Origin: Clostridium scatologenes
Lineage (GTDB): Bacteria; Bacillota; Clostridia; Clostridiales; Clostridiaceae
Direction of reading: 5' to 3'
Assembly: GCF_000968375.1 (NCBI RefSeq)
Contig: NZ_CP009933.1
Location: 5,642,001 to 5,706,000, forward strand
Length of the DNA stretch: 64,000 nucleotides
Of the stretch, positions 53,652-62,279 are shown piece by piece. Numbering within the stretch: the stretch's first letter is position 1; each line of letters starts with the position of its first letter. The position numbers and the translations under genes were made by a program. The notes under the pieces are model-generated. The model was not told the DNA's origin. It did not search any database and saw only the letters and a program-made list of their open reading frames with translations.

Positions 53652-53674
53652 ATAAAAAGAAAGGGGGGTAACTT

Positions 53675-55024
53675 GTGAGCCTTATAGATAAGATTCATGA
53701 AGCAGGCGTTGTAGGTGCAGGAGGTGCAGGTTTTCCTACGGATAAAAAGCTTAATTGTAAAGTAGAATATTTTATAATTAACGGATTGGAATGTGAACCT
53801 CTCCTGCAATCAGATAAATATATAATGAGAAATAAAAGTGATGAAATAGTAAAAGCTGCACAGGAAATAGGAAAATTAGTGGAAGCTTCAAATATAGTTA
53901 TAAGTTTAAAAAAGGAATATGAAAAGGAAATAGAAGCACTAAAAAAGTCTATAGACAAATTAAATTCTAATGTAACTTTATATTTATCAGATGTATTTTA
54001 CCCTGCAGGAGATGAACAAACACTGGTGTATGAAGTTACAGGAAGGACAATACCGCCAGCAGGTATTCCTTTAAATGTAGGAGCTGTAGTATCTAATGTC
54101 AGTACGGTTTTTAATATATATGAAGCTGTGGAAGACAAGCCTGTTATGTATAAATATGTTACGGTTATAGGAGAAGTTGGAACACCTTCAATAATTAAAG
54201 TTCCTATTGGCACTCCTGTATTAGAATGTATAGAGAACTGCGGCGGAGCTAAACTTGAAGACTATGCAGTAATAATGGGCGGACCTATGATGGGAAAAAG
54301 AGTATTAAAGAAGGATTTAGAAAGTAGATTTATAACTAAAACCGATGGTGCTATTATAGTACTGTCTTCGGAACACTACTTATTTAATAGAGAAAAAATT
54401 ACCATAGAACATATGAAGAAACAAGCAAAATCGGCTTGTATACAATGTCATTATTGTACTGATATGTGTCCTAGAAATTTAATAGGACATCCTATGCATC
54501 CTCATAAAATTATGAGAAATGTGGCTTTTGGCATTGAGGATGAAGAAGCCTTAAAAGAAACACTTATATGCTGTGAATGTGGAGTTTGTGAAATGTATGC
54601 TTGTCCTATGGGATTATCTCCAAAAAGGATAAATGTATATTTTAAAAATGAATTGAGAAAGAAAGGCATAAAGTGGGTAAATGATAAGAAAAGATTTGAA
54701 GCATCTTTAGTAAGAGATTATAGGAAAGTGCCTACAAAGAGACTTATCAGGAGACTTCATCTAAATGATTATATTGGTCAAGTTTTGAAAGAAGGAGAAG
54801 AAATAACACCTTCTAAGGTAGAAATACCACTTAAACAAAATATAGGAGCACCAGCTGAAGTCATAGTTTCTTTAGGAGATAAAGTATTTAAAGGACAGAA
54901 AATAGGAGAAATAAAAGAAGGAAATATGGGTGCCAATATACATGCTAGTATAGATGGTGTTGTATCAGACATAAAAGATGACAGGATTGTTATAAAGCTT
55001 ATGAAGCCAGAGGTGATTGTATGA
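53675..55024 (+). CDS. pduS: RnfC-like cobalamin/quinone reductase PduS
   Basis: 449 residues (451 in Salmonella), GTG start after AAGGGGGG. FMN/NADH-type N-terminus (GAGGAGFPTDKKL), two 4Fe-4S motifs CIQCHYCTDMCP and CCECGVCEMYACP, then a C-terminal SLBB/lipoyl-like part (SLGDKVFKGQKIGEI). PduS flavin/Fe-S protein moves electrons to cob(III/II)alamin for PduO and binds PduT. Its end overlaps the ATG of pduT. Confidence 0.95.
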   Translation: MSLIDKIHEAGVVGAGGAGFPTDKKLNCKVEYFIINGLECEPLLQSDKYIMRNKSDEIVKAAQEIGKLVEASNIVISLKKEYEKEIEALKKSIDKLNSNVTLYLSDVFYPAGDEQTLVYEVTGRTIPPAGIPLNVGAVVSNVSTVFNIYEAVEDKPVMYKYVTVIGEVGTPSIIKVPIGTPVLECIENCGGAKLEDYAVIMGGPMMGKRVLKKDLESRFITKTDGAIIVLSSEHYLFNREKITIEHMKKQAKSACIQCHYCTDMCPRNLIGHPMHPHKIMRNVAFGIEDEEALKETLICCECGVCEMYACPMGLSPKRINVYFKNELRKKGIKWVNDKKRFEASLVRDYRKVPTKRLIRRLHLNDYIGQVLKEGEEITPSKVEIPLKQNIGAPAEVIVSLGDKVFKGQKIGEIKEGNMGANIHASIDGVVSDIKDDRIVIKLMKPEVIV

Positions 55025-55566
55025 TAAAAACTATAGGAATGTTGGAATTAAACAGTATAGCAAAAGGCTTTGAAACAGCAGATAAAGTGGTTAAAGCAGG
55101 AGAAGTAGATTTACTTCTTGCGAGAACAATATGTCCTGGGAAATATATTATTCTCATAACAGGAAATGTTGGTGCTGTAAAATCCGCTATAAATACAGGA
55201 GAAGAATTTGCGCAAGAGTATTTGGTAGATAAATTAATGCTTCCAAATGTGCATTATCAGGTTATACCAGCTATTAATGAAGCTACTAATGTAGAAAAGA
55301 TAAAGGATTTAGGAATACTTGAATTCTTTAGTGTATCCGCAGCTATAATTGCAGCAGATGCTGCTGTAAAATCAGCTAATGTAGACTTAATTGAACTTAG
55401 GTTAGGTATAGGCATAGGTGGAAAATCTTTCATAACTTTAACTGGAGATGTAAGTTCGGTTAAAAATGCAGTTACAGTAGGTGCTAACACTGCTTTGGAC
55501 AATGGAATGTTTGTAAATAAAGCCGTAATATCTGGACCAGATAAACAGTTAATTAAGTTTTTATAA
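55021..55566 (+). CDS. pduT: Fe-S shell trimer PduT
   Basis: 181 residues, two BMC domains (about 1-85 and 95-181). Cys38 in RTICPGK matches the Cys that holds the central 4Fe-4S cluster in Citrobacter PduT. It passes electrons through the shell, probably with PduS, and its ATG overlaps the pduS end by 4 nt. Confidence 0.95.
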   Translation: MIKTIGMLELNSIAKGFETADKVVKAGEVDLLLARTICPGKYIILITGNVGAVKSAINTGEEFAQEYLVDKLMLPNVHYQVIPAINEATNVEKIKDLGILEFFSVSAAIIAADAAVKSANVDLIELRLGIGIGGKSFITLTGDVSSVKNAVTVGANTALDNGMFVNKAVISGPDKQLIKFL

Positions 55567-55645
55567 GTAGAGAGAATGCAAAACTATTATTTTATATGAA
55601 TTATTGTTTAAGTATACAAAAAATTTAATTAGGGGGTAGGATGTT

Positions 55646-56350
55646 ATGTCAAAGATGATGGCCGAATTTCTAGGAACTATGATTTTGGTGTACTTAGGAG
55701 ATGGAGTTTGTGCTAACTGTACATTAACTAAAAGTAAAGGTCAAAATGGTGGTTGGATAGTTATAACTGCAGGATGGGCTATAGCAGTTGGACTTCCTGC
55801 ATATATATTTGGTGGAATAAGTGGAGCACATTTAAATCCAGCACTTACCATAGGAATGGCTGTTGTAGGTAAATTCCCAGCAGCAGAAGTACCAGGATAT
55901 GTAATTGCTCAAATGTTAGGTGGTATCGTAGGAGCTGCTTTAGTATGGTTAACTTATTTACCACACTGGGAACAAACAGAAGATAAAGCAGCTAAGCTTG
56001 GAATATTCTGTACAGCTCCAGCTATAAGAAATTTAAAATTAAATTTCTTAACTGAGGTTTTAGCTACAGCTACATTAGTATTTAGTATTCTTGGTATAGG
56101 CACTGCAAAAGCTGCTGATGGATTTGGAACACTTTTTGTAGCATTTCTAATCTTTGCTTTAGGTGCATCTTTAGGAGGACCTACAGGATATGCTATGAAC
56201 CCAGCCAGAGATTTATCACCAAGAATAGCACATGCTGTACTTCCTATAGCAGGAAAAGGTGATTCAGATTGGTCTTACTCTTGGGTACCAGTTTTTGGAC
56301 CTATAGTAGGAGGAATTTTAGGAGCTTTGTTATTTATTGCTGTATTTTAA
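55646..56350 (+). CDS. pduF: propanediol/glycerol diffusion facilitator PduF (aquaglyceroporin)
   Basis: 234 residues, six helices. The two NPA half-helices are HLNPALTIG and AMNPARDLSPR. MIP family of the glycerol facilitator type (NPARD with R in the filter). It brings the diol substrate across the membrane. In Salmonella pduF lies upstream and divergent to the pdu operon; here it is the last gene, 79 bp after pduT. Confidence 0.94.
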   Translation: MSKMMAEFLGTMILVYLGDGVCANCTLTKSKGQNGGWIVITAGWAIAVGLPAYIFGGISGAHLNPALTIGMAVVGKFPAAEVPGYVIAQMLGGIVGAALVWLTYLPHWEQTEDKAAKLGIFCTAPAIRNLKLNFLTEVLATATLVFSILGIGTAKAADGFGTLFVAFLIFALGASLGGPTGYAMNPARDLSPRIAHAVLPIAGKGDSDWSYSWVPVFGPIVGGILGALLFIAVF

Positions 56351-56456
56351 ATTTTGAAAACTTTGGTAGCAGAAGCTAGTTGTGCATAAGATGAATATGT
56401 AGCTATACTTACTTCAGATTTATTTGGAAAGCTTCACAAATAATTAGCATAATGCG

Positions 56457-56600
56457 AAGCATTATTTAGAGGACAGAGGACAATTGACAGAGGACAGTGA
56501 AGGAGGATTTTTCTCCGCTGCACTACGAAAAATCTTTAATTTAAAAGAAACTTTTGTTTCTCAGGGGTGCTTTCTGAGGAGAATGTCCGTAGGTTTGTGT
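56457..56600. repeat. repeat-rich stretch after pduF
   Basis: Contains direct GAGGACA repeats (56470-56500), a GGATTTTT/AAAAATC hairpin around 56508-56535 and GAAAC/GTTTC near 56550. GGACAGTG and GAATGTCC lie at opposite ends. I have seen similar strings in clostridial intergenic space; this could be a small interspersed repeat. Confidence 0.45.
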
Positions 56601-56632
56601 AAAATAAAATAGATAAGTAAAAAATTAATTGG

Positions 56633-56676
56633 AAATTACTATAGGAATTGCTTCCTGTAGTAATTTTCACTTTTTA
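56633..56676 (+). terminator. terminator after the pdu operon
   Basis: AAATTACTATAGGAA (56633-56647) pairs with TTCCTGTAGTAATTT (56652-56666) with one wobble, followed by ACTTTTT. The next stretch to 57270 is AT-rich with no supported gene. Confidence 0.8.
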
Positions 56677-57270
56677 GGGAATAACTAAATAATAAGAAAG
56701 CATAACTTATTTATGTTATTATTGTTTGTAATATTTTCATTATTATTTATCTTTATTCAAAATAGTACAAGCTTTTCTTTGAAGCTTTTTCTTCCCTAAG
56801 TAAATTTAATGATAAATATCGTAAGACTACTAGGTTTTTAGCTGAATTGTTTTTTCTGGTTCTATACTTATCTTCGTTAAAAGAAAAATCTAAAATCCAA
56901 TGAAGTTTATTTCACATGCCTAAATGTTGTATTATACTCTTAGAAAATAATTGACAATGTATGTTATTGTAGAACCGATTACATTTATATTGTATTTAAT
57001 TTGCAGTACATGATATGGATGCTGTTATTACTCCAATATATAAAAAATTTTTATAAAGAAGGGTTATTTGACTTTATAAAGAATATTAACAATAATGGTA
57101 TATATTTACGTTACAAAATATTATGTTCTAGTTTGTTATGCATAAAACCTAATGAATTTCTATACATATTATAAAGAAAAGTATAGTAGTAACATAAATT
57201 TATGTGACAATATTGAAAACTTTTGGAATAGAACTGAAGTGTAATCAAGTGAAATATTAAGAGGTGTGAA
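56677..57270. other. intergenic region without a supported gene
   Basis: About 590 bp of AT-rich sequence with stops in all frames; it should hold the promoter for the CPBP protease gene at 57271. Confidence 0.5.
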
Positions 57271-58152
57271 ATGAAAATAGGTGATATTTTAAATAATATG
57301 AAAGATGAAAGTAGACCTATGATTGTGGCAATTTTTCTATATTTTACATGTTTTATAGTGCTCTTAGTTGTAGGAGTAACACAAAATTTTTTTGGTACGG
57401 ATTTATTAGGAACATTTTTGTCATCACTCGCATTATTAATATTATTTTTATTAGCAGGAAAGATATTTTTCAATACTGATTATAGTGGACTATTTAAAGA
57501 GATTAAGCTTAGTAAATGTTACATCTTGGATAATCTACTGATTACAATGTTTTTTTCTTCAGTTTTTGCACTTATTGCTATTTTTATATATCACGTAGGT
57601 TTTATGATTAATCCTGATAAAACAAAATCCATTGGTTATATTATCGAAACTGCAACTCCTGATGATAACTATATAAATAGTAATTTGGCTTTGTTAGCTT
57701 ATTTAATTACATTTGGTATTGCAATAGCAGCTGAGGAGATTTTTTTTAGATATATTTCATATAAAATTTTTGTTAAGAAAAAAGGAGATATAAAAATTTT
57801 TATTATATTAACTTCAATAGTATTTGGATGTTATCATGATTTGAATTTATCGCCTAGATTTTTTCAATCCATAGTCGTATCTATTTTTTTATCAATCATA
57901 TATGTAATGACAAACAGTGTTATATATGCTTTCATTTCACATGTTTTATGGGATTGGTCCACTTTATTAGTATGTGGAGTTTTTATGGAGTATTTCAAAG
58001 ATATAAATACTAGTGTATTTACTGTTGAAGGCATAATTATAGAAATAATGATAATTTTTCTGCTAGTATTATTAAGCATTTATTCATACTTTAAAAGAGG
58101 TTATGTTGTATCCTTAAATATTAAAAACAAAATACATAGTATAAAGAACTAA
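57271..58152 (+). CDS. CPBP-family intramembrane metalloprotease
   Basis: 293 residues, about eight membrane helices. The CPBP motifs are AAEEIFFRYISYK (EExxxR type), FGCYHDLN and ISHVLWDW, giving the Glu and His residues for catalysis. Members process membrane proteins or bacteriocin-related peptides. RBS AGAGGTG. No linked substrate gene is seen. Confidence 0.85.
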   Translation: MKIGDILNNMKDESRPMIVAIFLYFTCFIVLLVVGVTQNFFGTDLLGTFLSSLALLILFLLAGKIFFNTDYSGLFKEIKLSKCYILDNLLITMFFSSVFALIAIFIYHVGFMINPDKTKSIGYIIETATPDDNYINSNLALLAYLITFGIAIAAEEIFFRYISYKIFVKKKGDIKIFIILTSIVFGCYHDLNLSPRFFQSIVVSIFLSIIYVMTNSVIYAFISHVLWDWSTLLVCGVFMEYFKDINTSVFTVEGIIIEIMIIFLLVLLSIYSYFKRGYVVSLNIKNKIHSIKN

Positions 58153-58275
58153 ATTATTTTAATGTGGTCGTCACACTAAGAATAAATACTACAGTATATT
58201 GTGTTTATCATTAATCTTCAAAACAATATTATTGTATGTAAATTTCTTAATGCGACAATCTTATTATTTAAATTT

Positions 58276-59325
58276 TTAACTAGAAGATTTAATTTTAACA
58301 TTAAAATCTTTAGTACCAGTTGAAGTTTTGGCAGTTACTTTTGCGGTATTACTAGCTCCTATGGTATATACAGTTTCTCTTAAATCGTTCATGCTTTTTA
58401 ATTCTTTGCCATTTATAGAAAGAATAATATCACCTTTTTTTAATCCAGCTTCATAAGAGCCACTTCCAGCAGCTATGTCATAAATATAAATGCCTTTTTC
58501 AAAATTTATGTCTAAGTATCCGGCCATGGATTTATCAAAGCCAACTATTCCAATAACAGGAGTGTTAAATTTGCCAGTTTCTTTCAAACTTTTTAGTACT
58601 GGCTTAACTATATTAATTGGTACAGCAAAGCCTATACCTTCAGCACTTGTAATTTTTGCGGAATTTATAGCTATGACTTCTCCATTTATATTAGAAAGAG
58701 GGCCACCGCTATTGCCAGGATTAATAGAAGCATCTGTTTGAATTAAATCTTCCATAAAGGTACCTTCACTAGCTTGAATGGTTCTATTTATGGCACTTAT
58801 AATTCCTGAAGTAACAGTTCTTTGAAATTTTAATCCCAATGGATTTCCTATAGCAATAGCAGTTTCGCCTATTCTAACTTTGGAGGAATCTCCTAATTGT
58901 ACAGGAGTAAGGTTTTTTTCATTTACTTTAATTATTGAAAGGTCTAAGCCTTCATTTGACCATACAGGATTTGCAGAAACATCCCTCCCATCATATAGAG
59001 AAACCTTTATACTTTTAGCATCAGTTCCAGCTACATGATTATTAGTAAGTATGTAACCACTACCATCAATTATCATTCCGGAGCCTACACCTTGAACTTC
59101 TTTATTTCTATTGCTTGCAAAGGTAGTTGTAATACCAACTACAGATGGTATTATTTTTTCTGCAGCAGTTGTTATAGGAGAAACATTTGAAGAGTTAGTA
59201 TTTGGAGTGCTTTCCTGAGCACTTGAACTATTTTTATTAAAACTACATCCACTAAAAGTAGAAGTAATTAAAAGATTTATTAAAATTGTAGAAATTGCTT
59301 TAAATATTTTCGAGATAATCACCAC
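58276..59325 (-). CDS. htrA: HtrA/DegP-like serine protease with PDZ domain
   Basis: 349 residues. A hydrophobic N-terminus ending FSGC may be a lipoprotein signal. Trypsin-like catalytic domain with His in LTNNHVAG, Asp in GLDLSIIKV and Ser in NPGNSGGPLS. One C-terminal PDZ domain (GSYEAGLKKGDIILSINGKEL). Quality control of exported proteins. The start is a GTG next to AAGGTGG; the second GTG may be the true one. Confidence 0.9.
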   Translation of the reverse strand: MVIISKIFKAISTILINLLITSTFSGCSFNKNSSSAQESTPNTNSSNVSPITTAAEKIIPSVVGITTTFASNRNKEVQGVGSGMIIDGSGYILTNNHVAGTDAKSIKVSLYDGRDVSANPVWSNEGLDLSIIKVNEKNLTPVQLGDSSKVRIGETAIAIGNPLGLKFQRTVTSGIISAINRTIQASEGTFMEDLIQTDASINPGNSGGPLSNINGEVIAINSAKITSAEGIGFAVPINIVKPVLKSLKETGKFNTPVIGIVGFDKSMAGYLDINFEKGIYIYDIAAGSGSYEAGLKKGDIILSINGKELKSMNDLRETVYTIGASNTAKVTAKTSTGTKDFNVKIKSSS

Positions 59326-59385
59326 CTTACAATATTTTGAAAATTATATTTAAATATAAATTATAAATAAAATAACTTGCAAGAA

Positions 59386-59802
59386 TTATAATTTTGGATG
59401 AATATCTTCTAATCTATGAGGCAAATCCAAATTAGGGTTAGTTAAATCACCACCAGCATTTTTTATAATATCTTTAGCTTTATCAGCATCTTTTTCATCT
59501 AAATTTATAATTACTCTATAATTTACATCTGTTATTTCTTCAAAGCCACCCATGCCGCTTACCATAGGACTTGCTGCAACTAAAGGCCTTTTAGAAGGAT
59601 CATCAGAAAGTCCACCAGAATTTATCACAAGAGATGATAAAGTTTCAGCTTCATTTATTGCTTTTGGAGGATCATTTCTATCATTATATTCCACATAATG
59701 ATCATTTAAATCTACTACTGATTTATTAAAACCTTCTGATTTTAATTTTTCAACGGCACTGTTAGCATTTTTTATACCACTAAAAAAAGCTTCAATTTTC
59801 AT
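59386..59802 (-). CDS. conserved small protein of unknown function
   Basis: 138 residues from the ATG at 59802 (GAGGTTG upstream). MKIEAFFSGIKNANSAVEKL is a ferredoxin-like beta-alpha-beta start resembling general-stress proteins of the YflT type, and the C-terminal part repeats the pattern (NYRVIINLDEKDADKAKDIIKNAGG in part). A central loop carries Asp/Pro/Ser-rich sequence. Function unknown. Located 61 bp before the HtrA-like gene on the same strand, so both may respond to stress. Confidence 0.55.
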   Translation of the reverse strand: MKIEAFFSGIKNANSAVEKLKSEGFNKSVVDLNDHYVEYNDRNDPPKAINEAETLSSLVINSGGLSDDPSKRPLVAASPMVSGMGGFEEITDVNYRVIINLDEKDADKAKDIIKNAGGDLTNPNLDLPHRLEDIHPKL

Positions 59803-59981
59803 TATAATCAACCTCTTTTCATGTAATTTTATAAATATTTTTTCACTTCAGTGCAAATATTATTCTAAATTATATAGGTCAAAGTTTAAAATTATCTCAA
59901 TTGAATTCAAATATAAGGTGTATAATATTAATAAGAATGAAAGAATTTAAATAGAATTTTTATATAAAAGGAGAAGTTTGA

Positions 59982-60851
59982 ATGCAAATAAAAGTTTATA
60001 CATTAAATGCTTTTGCAAAAACACATAATGGAGGAAATCCTGCTGGAGTTATTTTAAATGCAGATTCTTTATCAGTAAATGATATGCAAAAAATTGCAGA
60101 AAAGGTTGGATTCTCAGAAACAGCTTTTGTTAAGAAATCAAATAATGCTGATTTTAAAATTAACTTTTTTACTCCTAATAAGGAAGTTGATTTATGTGGA
60201 CATGCTACCATTGGAACCTTCTATTTACTAGCAAGTAAAGGAATAATAAAATCAGGTCAGTACACTCAGGAAACTAAAGCTGGCATTTTAAAAGTGGAAT
60301 GTAGAAATAATAACATGATATATATGAATCAAACGAAGCCTAAATTTTACGAAGTGTTAAATAAAGTATATATAGCTGATTCATTAAATATAGATGAAGA
60401 GGAGATCATGAATGATATTCCCATTCAAATTGTGTCTACAGGATTAAAGGATATTTTAATTCCAATTAAATCATTGAAGTCATTATATAAAATAAAGCCT
60501 GATTTTGAGAAAATATCCTATATTAGCAAAAATCAAAATGTTGTTGGATATCATGTTTTTACATTAGAAACAGAACATGATTCTACTGCTCACTGCAGAA
60601 ATTTTGCACCTTTATATCATATTGATGAGGAAGCTGCAACAGGTACATCAAATGGTGCATTAAGCTGTTATTTATACAAATATGGACTTGTTTCACAAAA
60701 AAATGTTGAAAGTTTGTCTTTCGAGCAAGGATATTCTATGAAAAAACCATCAGAGATTTTAGCTAGTTTGATAGTTGATAATGAAGAAATTAATGAAGTA
60801 AAAGTTGGTGGAATTGCTTTAAATATTAAAGAAATAAATATTGAATTGTGA
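59982..60851 (+). CDS. PhzF-family isomerase/epimerase
   Basis: 289 residues, two hot-dog-like PhzF lobes. NGGNPAGVI near the N-terminus, FSETAFV with the catalytic Glu, FFTPNKEVDLCGHATIG and a second-lobe ATGTSNGALSCYLY are signature motifs. The family includes isomerases acting on small carboxylic acids. The exact substrate is unknown. RBS AAAGGAGAA. Monocistronic. Confidence 0.9.
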   Translation: MQIKVYTLNAFAKTHNGGNPAGVILNADSLSVNDMQKIAEKVGFSETAFVKKSNNADFKINFFTPNKEVDLCGHATIGTFYLLASKGIIKSGQYTQETKAGILKVECRNNNMIYMNQTKPKFYEVLNKVYIADSLNIDEEEIMNDIPIQIVSTGLKDILIPIKSLKSLYKIKPDFEKISYISKNQNVVGYHVFTLETEHDSTAHCRNFAPLYHIDEEAATGTSNGALSCYLYKYGLVSQKNVESLSFEQGYSMKKPSEILASLIVDNEEINEVKVGGIALNIKEINIEL

Positions 60852-60961
60852 TAATGTACAAAAAATTGCATAACTTCACATAATGCTATATAAGAAATGC
60901 AAATGATGGTAGAATCGAAAATAATCTTCCATCATTTGAGATGGGTTTTGGATTAGCTATT

Positions 60962-61928
60962 TTATATATGAATGCTACGATAATCTATACTGCTATATTT
61001 TCTTTCTTTTTGTTTTAAATTTATAATCTTCTTTGTAATATTAATAAACTCGTTAGTTGCCTTCGTAAGATACTCTCCACGCCTGTAGGCTGCCACTAGA
61101 GTCAAAGTTACATTATCTATTAAAAAAATTATTATATTGATTTGCATCTACGTTTAAAAGCCATACAACATTTTCAGGTACTAAAGTAAATCCCATACCA
61201 GCAGCAGCAATACAATATGCGGTGTCAAGATTTTTAATTTCCATAAGAACATTTGGTTTGAAATTAGCTCTTTTGAATATCTCATCCATCAAAAGTCTCA
61301 TTCTCTGTCCATCTTCTAACAAAATAAAGGGCTCATCCTTTAAAGAATTAAAATCAATTTTACAGTTATCTCCTGAAAACATTTTAGAATCACATATCCG
61401 ATGATCTTTTGGAGCTACAAGAAACACCCTTTCAGTAGCTATGGTTTCATATAGAATTTTTTCATTTTGCATTGGAAGATTTAAGATAGCAATATCTATT
61501 TTACCATTTATGAGCATTTCCTCTAATCGCATAGTTACATCTTCTTTTATTACTATTTCTATTTCAGGATATTGCCTATGAAATTCTGGTAATACCAAAG
61601 GTAATACATGTCTTCCGGCCTGATGAGGAACGCCCATTACAAGACGTCCTTTTTTGGAACCTGCGATATCACTAAGTTTTCTTTTCATTCCAGTATTTAA
61701 ATTGAGAATATCTTTAGCAGTTTGAACATATATCTCTCCTGCATAAGTCAAAATCATTGAACTAGCGCTCCTATCAAATAATTTTACACCTAAATTATTT
61801 TCTAATCTCATAATATATTGGCTTAAAGAAGGCTGAGTTATGTACAATTTTTTTGCTGCTTTAGAAATACTTTTTTCTTCTGCAATAGCCATTACGTATT
61901 CAAATTGATAAATATCTATTTTGATCAC
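60962..61928 (-). pseudogene. LysR-family regulator with a homopolymer frameshift near its end
   Basis: The main frame (61113-61928, 271 residues) has the LysR winged helix (FEYVMAIAEEKSISKAAKKL) and a substrate-binding domain, but stops after NNFFNR. Continuing in another frame from 61147 gives DNVTLTLVAAYRRGEYLTKA, the normal LysR C-terminus, to 60962. The two join at a run of seven T (minus strand, 61123-61129). With one T removed the protein reads through as NNFLIDNVTLTL. So it is a recent frameshift, a sequencing error, or a phase-variable switch. It is divergent from the cat1-like gene at 62280 and may regulate it. Confidence 0.75.
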
Positions 61929-62279
61929 CTCCTTTTTTATATAGTTTTATCCTATGGATATTATAATAATAATAACATTTTACACTTACTTCATGAAGGA
62001 TTACAATATAATTATTAAATAATTATTTAATGATTCGTAATAATCACAATAATCGAAATAGTGGAAATATATAATGCATGCATATAGAATAATATAACGA
62101 CTCTAATATAAAAATCTATTGAATATTCAATTTAAACTCTGGTAATAAAAGCATAAATATTGAATGGTAAATTATAAACTTAGAGTTATGTCCATAAATC
62201 TTATGATGAAAAAATAATGATAAGTAGTTTATACTACAAGGGATTTGTTAAAACAAATAAATTGGGAAGTGATGTATAA
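61929..62279. promoter_or_regulatory. divergent promoter region with perfect palindrome
   Basis: Separates the LysR gene from the CoA-transferase gene. An 18-bp perfect palindrome, ATTAAATAATTATTTAAT, lies at 62014-62031 and is a candidate LysR site. The CoA-transferase gene has GGGAAGTG before its ATG. No clear -35/-10 pair is assigned. Confidence 0.45.

Noticed and set aside
60962..61147. 61-residue minus-strand ORF as a separate gene
   Set aside because: Its sequence (VTLTLVAAYRRGEYLTKA) is the missing LysR C-terminus in a shifted frame, so it was merged with the LysR pseudogene.
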